64,000 nucleotides of DNA from Sporomusa sphaeroides DSM 2875 (GTDB taxonomy: Bacteria > Bacillota > Negativicutes > Sporomusales > Sporomusaceae): contig NZ_CP146991.1 of NCBI RefSeq assembly GCF_001941975.2, positions 514,501 to 578,500 of the forward strand, given 5' to 3'. Made by a program: the position numbers and the translations under genes. The stretch's first letter is position 1; every line of letters begins with the position of its first letter. Below are positions 59,601-64,000 of this stretch, in pieces. The notes under the pieces are model-generated. The model ran no database searches. It was not told the origin of the DNA and saw nothing but the letters and a program-made list of their open reading frames with translations.

Positions 59601-59833
59601 CCCGGCTAAGGCCGGTTATGATTACGGCACTGGTCGCAAGTCTCGGCTTATTCCCGTTACTCTTTGCCACCGGCACCGGTGCAGAGGTACAGCGGCCGAT
59701 GGCTACAGTAGTTGTTGGCGGCTTGATTACCTCCACGATTTTGACCCTGCTCGTATTGCCTTGTATCTATCTGGTCTGGAATCAATGGCGCGAGCGCAAA
59801 AAACCTCCCGTATCTGATAACTTCAATACGTAA
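56651..59833 (+). CDS. cusA: Heavy-metal RND efflux pump (CusA-like)
   Basis: Proton-driven inner-membrane pump, 1060 residues, 12 membrane helices and two large periplasmic loops. The fourth helix has IGIGVMTDAAIVMVENIYRH, the CusA-type proton-relay Asp/Glu pattern. Methionines in PISMIETIVTLKP and GRLSMLTTG align with copper/silver-binding Met of E. coli CusA as I recall it, favouring Cu(I)/Ag(I). A low-complexity Gly/Met/Ala insert at about 779-808 (GGMGGMGGGEATAAAA) in the second loop is unusual. 11 bases behind cusB. Confidence 0.9.
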   Translation: MLNKIIEFSLKNRMIVLMLTALVIIWGIFVIRDTPIDAFPDLSENQVLVSADWMGRGPQEIQDQVTYPLETALRGLPKVKQVRSASSFGMSLITVIFEDGVDPYFARQVVNEKVQQAIPRLPSGVQPALGPVSTPMGQVFMYTVESDRHNLAELRTIQDFTIKQQLGAVPGVAEVASIGGYVMQYQINLYPQLLQSYRVTFNQVIGALNANNANIGAKVVEQNGQEYIIRGLGLIESIDDIKNVVITQNNNVPIYIKDVAGVTAGPDFRRGVLTKSGYEAAGGIVIQRMGENTLNVIDQAKDKIAEIQPTLPEGMRIVPFYDQTDLVKKAVNTLTRALIEEFILVSIIVIAFLGNVRSSLIVTSAIPIGILIALIAMKQIHLSANLMSLGGIAIGIGVMTDAAIVMVENIYRHLAEDRGRRSIIDVTLAAAKEVAVPIFFSITIIIVTFLPVFTMTGTEGKMYTPMAWAKSFAMTGSLLLAFTLVPVLCTFFLRGKIQEKDTWIVARMHQWYTPTLKSVLKHSKTTIVIAVIVMIAGFSLLPLLGTTFMPVLDEGTFLVMPTMMPSVSLTEALESAKTMDKVIMEIPEIDMSVGKVGRAESAMDPAPISMIETIVTLKPKEQWRPGMTKEAIEQEMMVKLANIPGLNLAFTQPIAGRLSMLTTGVRTELGIKLYGEDLKVLQQKAFDIETALGAVPGVSDLLAERVFGASYLEIQVNREKAARYGLNIADVEDAIELAVGGKTATTTIEGRKRFDVLVRYNRENRETIDAMQNILVPVTGGGTVAASTSPGGMGGMGGGEATAAAAPATGAYVPLGEVAQFQVVDGPSMISSENGVYWMSVQMNTRGRDVVGFVNEANQVIKEKVDFPPGYSMKWTGQYENQQRAKDRLMIVVPAVIVLTFFLLYMAFNSASDALLILMNIPFSLVGGIVAMYATGTYLTVAAAVGFIALFGIAVQNGVIMVTYIKHLRGHRSLEEAITEGALTRLRPVMITALVASLGLFPLLFATGTGAEVQRPMATVVVGGLITSTILTLLVLPCIYLVWNQWRERKKPPVSDNFNT

Positions 59834-59847
59834 ACGAGACATTGTAT

Positions 59848-59888
59848 GCAAGCAGCTCTCCGACTGGTGGAGAGCTGCTTGCGCTTTA
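59848..59888 (+). terminator. Hairpin ending the efflux operon
   Basis: A perfect 14-bp stem (59848-59861 with 59869-59882) and 7-base loop, followed only by gcttta. Strong hairpin with a weak T-run, 14 bases behind cusA. Confidence 0.7.
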
Positions 59889-59904
59889 TAGAAATCACAA
59901 TTTC

Positions 59905-59947
59905 TTCACCACATATTCACAGGTTCTTCAAAACTTAATGATATGAT
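59905..59947 (+). promoter_or_regulatory. Second array of three 11-bp-spaced TTCA repeats and -10 box
   Basis: TTCAC (59905), TTCAC (59916) and TTCAA (59927), again every 11 bases, and a TATGAT -10 box at 59942, 15 bases from the start of the last repeat. Layout is identical to that before the efflux operon at 53791, so one response regulator probably controls both units. Confidence 0.65.
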
Positions 59948-59969
59948 TTGTTACAACAAGTGTGGTGTT

Positions 59970-60158
59970 GGTCGAGGAGGAAGCCTGCTTTATCTTATAT
60001 TCACTGGCACGGTTCAGTTAGAATTTTTGCGCACAGATAGTCTCCTTATCGGCGGATTCAAGGCTGCACAGCTAACTGCTTTACTCACAGCACTGGCGGC
60101 CAGCCTGCTGTGGGGATGGTGGGTAAGTCGGAATATAGGGCGCAACGTAAAGGTGTAG
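59970..60158 (+). pseudogene. Fragment resembling the C-terminus of Lgt
   Basis: The frame reads GRGGSLLYLIFTGTV then QLEFLRTDSLLIGGFKAAQL and a final membrane helix with SRNIGRNVKV. It parallels the last ~60 residues of prolipoprotein diacylglyceryl transferase (RRGELFLTYLIWYSIGRFF..RTDSLMLG..AQ in B. subtilis, from memory). The catalytic N-terminal parts are missing. A gaggagg site precedes a CTG at 59985, so a short membrane protein may still be made. Either a decayed gene or a derived mini-protein. Confidence 0.5.
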
Positions 60159-60251
60159 TTGCGACTGGCGGGCCGTATGCCCGTGTGCGTCACCCTTAAA
60201 CGGCGGGTTAACCTATCGGATCAATAATATAGTTTTCAGGGAGATGACATT

Positions 60252-60431
60252 ATGAACAAAGTGGTATCAAAAGTAGTTATTGCTTTATTGCTGGGTACGT
60301 TTGTGGCAACATCCGGAGTGAGTTCCGCACTGGTATTGGCTGAACAAGCCAATACCCAACAAGATCATCAACAAGTACCGTCTGCAGAAAGTGGCAACAA
60401 CCAGTCAAACGAGCATTCCGGTCACCATTAG
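60252..60431 (+). CDS. Small secreted His-containing protein
   Basis: 59 residues, read directly. Signal peptide MNKVVSKVVIALLLGTFVAT with a likely cut after VLA at about residue 30, leaving a ~29-residue hydrophilic peptide with Gln, Asn and His that ends NQSNEHSGHH. ATG behind gggagatg. It lies in a unit with the Lgt-like fragment and has its own terminator. The SGHH end resembles the His-containing tail of CusB; a periplasmic metal-binding role is inference. Not a recognised CusF. Confidence 0.7.
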   Translation: MNKVVSKVVIALLLGTFVATSGVSSALVLAEQANTQQDHQQVPSAESGNNQSNEHSGHH

Positions 60432-60609
60432 AACTTGCTTGTGAGCGGCTCACACGTGCTTGTCCTTTGTGTAGCCCGCAAAAAAAACAAACAGTCAGCC
60501 TTATTGGGCTGGCTGTTTTGCTGCACTTGGTTTACTATGTTTAGAGATGGGGTAAAAATTTATTTGCCTGGCTGCCAGGTACGCAATACGGTAATATTTT
60601 TTTAAAGGC
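60432..60609 (+). other. Non-coding stretch with terminator, before the DUF3786 promoter
   Basis: Contains the terminator at 60489-60520; the rest (to 60609) is AT-rich with no convincing frame or repeat beyond a short tgcctgg/ccaggta palindrome near 60561-60576. Confidence 0.5.
60489..60520 (+). terminator. Terminator of the small secreted protein gene
   Basis: 12-bp stem AAACAGTCAGCC / GGCTGGCTGTTT with one T-G pair, loop ttattg, then a short T-run. Confidence 0.85.
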
Positions 60610-60639
60610 TTGACATAGTATGAGGCAAGGTAGTATATT
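60610..60639 (+). promoter_or_regulatory. Promoter of the DUF3786-MFS unit
   Basis: TTGACA (60610-60615), 18 bases, TATATT (60634-60639). Predicted transcript starts near 60646, giving a leader of about 265 bases. Confidence 0.75.
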
Positions 60640-60645
60640 TAAAAC

Positions 60646-60900
60646 AATATATGTGTATATACACTAATGCTTAATTGCAGTGAAAGACGGATAGCTTGCT
60701 GCTGAATTTGTAGAGATTAGTCTGGGCAACATTCGCGTATCCGGCAAATGCTGGCGAAGAGGGAAAGCGGTACTTGCTGGAAACAGCAGAGGATTACTGT
60801 AAATATCTGCCGAATGTTAATATTTTGTTTACTAGATATAGCAGCGTAAGCGTTGTTGCCGCTTTAACCTGTGAGAAGGTGCATAATACAGGGATTACGG
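60646..60900 (+). promoter_or_regulatory. Long structured leader of the DUF3786 gene
   Basis: Visible stems: ttcg..ccggc / gctgg..cgaa (60731-60756) and ttgctg-gaaa-cagcag with a GAAA tetraloop (60775-60790). Blocks gtgaaagacgg, gagggaaagcgg and a late atctgccg occur in an order that loosely recalls cobalamin riboswitches, but the B12 box is not recognisable. A small frame over 60774-60965 is treated as chance. Identity open. Confidence 0.35.
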
Positions 60901-60913
60901 GGGAGGAATTTAT

Positions 60914-61552
60914 CTGGAAAAGACTAATTACCGTGTCGCCCTTGATAAGGGCTGGGAGGATTTGAAACTCAAAGATCCTGCTGAAGTTGCCGAGATCATG
61001 CAGGTAACCTACCTTAGTGACAGGCAGCAGTTTATTGTTCCGTTTTTTAATGAGCAGTTTATTGTCGACTGCAGCCGGCAAACCATTTATAATGCGGCAG
61101 ATGGCTTGGTTCCCGGCATCGGTGCGCGTATGCTCATCCTGCATTACCTTACCTTTTTTGCATCCAGGCAAGAACCTGTCTGCAAGTGGGTCAGCCTTAA
61201 GGAAATACCTGGCGGCGGCATGCTTTTCTATCCCGCTTTCTATAAAGATTCCATCCGCGGTCTCATTAAAGCCTTTGGCCGGCAGTCGGCGCTCCTCTTA
61301 GCCTGCGCCAAACAGATGGGCGGCCAGCCGGCCGGGTTTGGCACTGTCTCCGCTGTTTTCCAGGTATTTCCCAAGATTCCGCTGTGTGTGCTTATCTGGG
61401 AGGGAGACGAAGAAGTTCCGGCAAACGCCACAGTTTTATTTGACCCGTCTATCGAACATTTCCTGCATATTGAGAGTGTTATCGGCGTCGGCAGCTATCT
61501 TGCCAACAAACTGATTAAATTAGCCGGCATGGACATGGTGCCTGGTAACTAA
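60914..61552 (+). CDS. DUF3786 protein with apparent CTG start
   Basis: 212 residues if it starts at the CTG at 60914, 7 bases behind gggggagg. The first conventional start in frame, TTG at 60962, is only 2 bases from a gggagg and would remove the conserved NYRVALDKGWEDL segment that belongs to the DUF3786 family. Further segments: VDCSRQTIYNAADG, LILHYLTF, GRQSALLLACAKQMGG and IPLCVLIWEGDEE. Soluble; function unknown. MFS transporter gene 11 bases downstream in the same unit. Confidence 0.75.
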   Translation: MEKTNYRVALDKGWEDLKLKDPAEVAEIMQVTYLSDRQQFIVPFFNEQFIVDCSRQTIYNAADGLVPGIGARMLILHYLTFFASRQEPVCKWVSLKEIPGGGMLFYPAFYKDSIRGLIKAFGRQSALLLACAKQMGGQPAGFGTVSAVFQVFPKIPLCVLIWEGDEEVPANATVLFDPSIEHFLHIESVIGVGSYLANKLIKLAGMDMVPGN

Positions 61553-61563
61553 AGGAGATATAT

Positions 61564-62778
61564 ATGGAAGTCAATTCAACCAGGACAGCATGGTTGATCA
61601 TGCTAAGTTCAGCTGCAATTTTGGCGATTACTATGGGTGCCAGACAATCGGTGGGGCTTTTTGTTTCACCAATCGATACAACAACCGGCTTAGGTATTGT
61701 TTCCATTAGCTTTGCTCTCGCTGTAGGGCAGTTTATATGGGGGCTGGCGCAGCCTATTTTTGGCGCGATTGCTGACAAAAGGGGCTCTTATGGAGTGATT
61801 GTCTTTGGCACTTTCTTGCTTGCAGGAGGCTTAGCCCTTACTCCGTTCGCTAATTCAGAGTGGTCGCTGGTGTTAACTATGGGGGTTTTAAGTGCGGCAG
61901 GAGCCGGCGCGGGGAGCTTTTCCATACTTATTGGTGCTACCTCACAGCGGATACCTGCCGAACGCCGGGCTTTTGCCGGCGGTTTTATTAATGCGGGAGG
62001 CTCGTTAGGCCAATTTATTTTTGCCCCTTTACTTCAGGCTGTTATTAGTGGATTTGGCTGGGTTACCGCCATGTTTACCATGGCGGCAACAACCTTGCTT
62101 ACCATTCCTCTGGCCTCACTGCTATGCGGCAAGCGAGCACCTGCAATGGCAGTGGCAGCAGAGCAGCCAGCCGGGGGGTTGATACAGCAATTACGGCTGG
62201 CGATGCAGGATCGAAGCTATCTGTGCCTGCATGCAGGGTTTTTTACCTGCGGTTTTCACATTGCCTTTCTGGTGACTCATTTGCCGGGAGAAGTTGCGTT
62301 ATGCGGGCATTCTGCCAATGTATCGGCGGCCTCGTTAGCTATAATCGGCTTGTTTAATATAGCAGGCAGTTTATTTGCCGGCTCACTGGGCTCGCGCTAC
62401 CGGATGAAGTATATACTTGCTGTTATGTACGGCAGTCGCGCTGTAATGATTGGACTATATCTTCTGGCTCCCAAAACGGCTTTGACATTTTATATCTTTG
62501 CTGCATCGCTTGGGTTTACATGGCTGGCGACAGTACCTCCGACCGCCGGCCTTGTGGGAAAATTGTTCGGAACACGATATTTGGCTACCCTTTTCGGCTT
62601 GACGCTCTTGACCCATCAGATTGGCGGTTTTTTAGGTGCCTGGCTGGGGGGCCTTGCCATGGCGCATGATGGTAATTTTCTCTGGATGTGGTATGCGGAC
62701 ATTGTACTGGCAGCTTTAGCGGCACTGGTTAACCTGCCGATTCGGGAGGACGCTGTACTGCCCCCAAAAAGTGCTTGA
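61564..62778 (+). CDS. MFS transporter
   Basis: 404 residues, about 12 hydrophobic helices. MFS loop motif GAIADKRGSYGVI between helices 2 and 3 and a weaker counterpart GSLGSRYRMKYIL between 8 and 9. Overall it resembles the monocarboxylate/oxalate-formate antiporter branch. Substrate not deducible. ATG behind aaggagata; cotranscribed with the DUF3786 gene. Its stop codon lies in the -35 box of the next promoter. Confidence 0.85.
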   Translation: MEVNSTRTAWLIMLSSAAILAITMGARQSVGLFVSPIDTTTGLGIVSISFALAVGQFIWGLAQPIFGAIADKRGSYGVIVFGTFLLAGGLALTPFANSEWSLVLTMGVLSAAGAGAGSFSILIGATSQRIPAERRAFAGGFINAGGSLGQFIFAPLLQAVISGFGWVTAMFTMAATTLLTIPLASLLCGKRAPAMAVAAEQPAGGLIQQLRLAMQDRSYLCLHAGFFTCGFHIAFLVTHLPGEVALCGHSANVSAASLAIIGLFNIAGSLFAGSLGSRYRMKYILAVMYGSRAVMIGLYLLAPKTALTFYIFAASLGFTWLATVPPTAGLVGKLFGTRYLATLFGLTLLTHQIGGFLGAWLGGLAMAHDGNFLWMWYADIVLAALAALVNLPIREDAVLPPKSA

Positions 62779-62805
62779 CATGGACTGGACTCCAAGTGCT
62801 AGATT
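62775..62805 (+). promoter_or_regulatory. MerR-type promoter/operator of the aldo/keto reductase
   Basis: TTGACA (62775-62780) and TAGATT (62800-62805) with a 19-base spacer. Inside is an imperfect inverted repeat, ACATGGACT / ACTCCAAGT, close to the ACTTGGAGT/ACTCCAAGT operators of MerR-family regulators that control reductase genes. Over-long spacers of this kind are twisted into use by a bound MerR protein. Confidence 0.7.
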
Positions 62806-62853
62806 AGGGTTAGGGAAATCCGGGGCTGATAATTTTGTGACAGGGAGGTTAGT

Positions 62854-64000
62854 ATGGAATATCGGGTTTTAGGGAGAACTGGGATTAAAGTAAGTACCAT
62901 TGGCCTTGGCGGCGGCGGACTTGAGAATATAGACGCTGTGGCTTGTGAAGCAATTATTGATTGTTCCCTTGACGAAGGCGTTAATTTTCTTGATATATAC
63001 AATTCCAATCCGGAAGTCAGAAGTAATGTTGGCAAAGCGTTAAGCAAATATCCCCGGGACAGTTTTGTTATTCAGGGGCATCTGTGTTCTGTCTGGGATA
63101 ACGGGCAATACCGGCGCACCAGGGATTACAATGAAGTTGTCGGTGCATTTGAAGATTTTTTGCGCAGAATGCAGTTAGACTATGTTGATATTGGCATGTT
63201 GCATTATGTGGATGATCAAAAAGATTTTGATAACATCTTTACGGGAGAAATAATCACATATGCCAAAGAATTAAAGGCAAAAGGAATTATTAAATCGTTA
63301 GGAATATCAACCCATAATCCGGATATTGCTTTTAGCGCAGTGGAAACAGGACTAATTGATGTAATTTTGTTTAGCATCAATGCGGCTTATGATATGTTGC
63401 CAGCTAATGAGGATGTAAATATCCTGTTTGAAGAAAGTACTTTTAAAGACCGGATTTATGAAGGCATTGACCCCAAGCGTAATAGATTATACCAAACTTG
63501 CAGCAACGCGGGTGTCGCCTTAACTGTTATGAAGGGATATGCTGCCGGAGTGCTGTTCAGTGACCAGGCATCTCCCTTTGCCAAAGCACTGACCCCGGTA
63601 CAATGCTTACATTACTGTTTAACTAGACCGGCAGTGGCTTCCGTAATGGTTGGCGTGGCTAATCTGCAGGAAATATTGGCAGCGACCGCCTACAACACTG
63701 CAAGCAATAAAGAAAAGGATTATAGTGAAGTTCTTGTGAGTGCACCAAGAAGTAACTTACACGGACACTGTATGTATTGCGGACATTGCGCCCCCTGCCC
63801 GGAAAAAATTGATATTGCATTAGTAAATAAATATTTGGATTTAGCTTTAATTCAGGTCGATGTGCCGGAAACAGTGAAGAATCATTATGCCGTACTGGAT
63901 CATCATGCACATGAATGTATAGCATGCGGGTCATGTATGAAGAACTGTCCTTTTGCTGTAAATGTTATAGACAAAATGAAACAGGCGGTCAAACTTTTTG
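62854..64000 (+). CDS. Aldo/keto reductase with C-terminal ferredoxin domain, 3'-truncated
   Basis: Open to the window edge, 382 residues seen. N-terminal aldo/keto reductase barrel: MEYRVLGRTGIKVSTIGLGG, then LDIYNSNPEVR and YVDIGMLHYVDD. The usual catalytic Tyr of the D-Y-K-H set lies in NFLDIYNSN; Lys/His positions are less clear. C-terminal part has two CxxCxxCxxxCP clusters (HGHCMYCGHCAPCP and HECIACGSCMKNCP), each able to hold a 4Fe-4S centre. ATG behind agggagg. Confidence 0.88.
   Translation, partial: MEYRVLGRTGIKVSTIGLGGGGLENIDAVACEAIIDCSLDEGVNFLDIYNSNPEVRSNVGKALSKYPRDSFVIQGHLCSVWDNGQYRRTRDYNEVVGAFEDFLRRMQLDYVDIGMLHYVDDQKDFDNIFTGEIITYAKELKAKGIIKSLGISTHNPDIAFSAVETGLIDVILFSINAAYDMLPANEDVNILFEESTFKDRIYEGIDPKRNRLYQTCSNAGVALTVMKGYAAGVLFSDQASPFAKALTPVQCLHYCLTRPAVASVMVGVANLQEILAATAYNTASNKEKDYSEVLVSAPRSNLHGHCMYCGHCAPCPEKIDIALVNKYLDLALIQVDVPETVKNHYAVLDHHAHECIACGSCMKNCPFAVNVIDKMKQAVKLF

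Noticed and set aside
60774-60965. 63-codon frame in the DUF3786 leader
   Set aside because: It overlaps the leader hairpins and the start of the DUF3786 gene in another frame, with no good ribosome-binding site at its start.

Overview
The window looks like a chromosomal segment of a spore-forming, Gram-negative-type Firmicute, most likely class Negativicutes (Sporomusaceae-like). The evidence is a Firmicute-style tuf/S10/spc/alpha ribosomal cluster with the EcfA1-EcfA2-EcfT-TruA block behind it, a CwlD-type amidase and a glmS ribozyme (Firmicute traits), together with a TolC/CusB/CusA-type tripartite efflux system that needs an outer membrane. No rRNA, tRNA or CRISPR array was seen. Genus is inference only.

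Layout. 1-19.2 kb: 3' end of fusA, tuf, then the ribosomal protein genes from rpsJ to rplQ with secY, adk, map, a KOW protein, infA and rpoA, all on the plus strand. 19.2-22.5 kb: energy-coupling module ecfA1-ecfA2-ecfT and truA. 22.6-23.6 kb: rplM-rpsI with its own promoter and a strong terminator. 23.66-30.1 kb: an accessory block. It holds a group IIC intron placed just behind the rpsI terminator, an IS630-family transposase remnant, a frameshifted small gene, and an AT-rich AAA+ ATPase/subtilisin-like protease pair that matches the architecture of the IetAS anti-phage system. 30.3-34.8 kb: a small unknown gene, a monofunctional peptidoglycan glycosyltransferase (minus strand), cwlD, and the three-gene AmmeMemoRadiSam set. 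34.8-44.2 kb: arginine operon argCJBDFGH under a promoter that overlaps ARG boxes, then ilvE with its own promoter inside the end of argH. 44.3-51.4 kb: cdaA-cdaR, a FAD-dependent oxidoreductase, glmM and ribozyme-controlled glmS; this is the usual CdaA-CdaR-GlmM neighbourhood linking c-di-AMP with cell-wall precursor synthesis. 51.5-53.6 kb: small regulator, DUF5662 protein, quinone-oxidoreductase-like enzyme. 53.8-60.5 kb: copper/silver-type RND efflux operon and a downstream small His-containing secreted protein. Both transcription units are preceded by the same 11-bp-periodic TTCA repeat array at the same distance from a -10 box. 60.6-64 kb: DUF3786 protein with an apparent CTG start behind a long structured leader, an MFS transporter, and an aldo/keto reductase-ferredoxin behind a MerR-type 19-bp-spacer promoter; the reductase runs off the window.

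Most notable items: the IetAS-like pair, the shared 11-bp repeat operators, the group IIC intron at a terminator, the cysteine cluster in EF-Tu, the Lgt-like C-terminal fragment, and several leader RNAs. All identifications are from reading motifs; no database search was possible.
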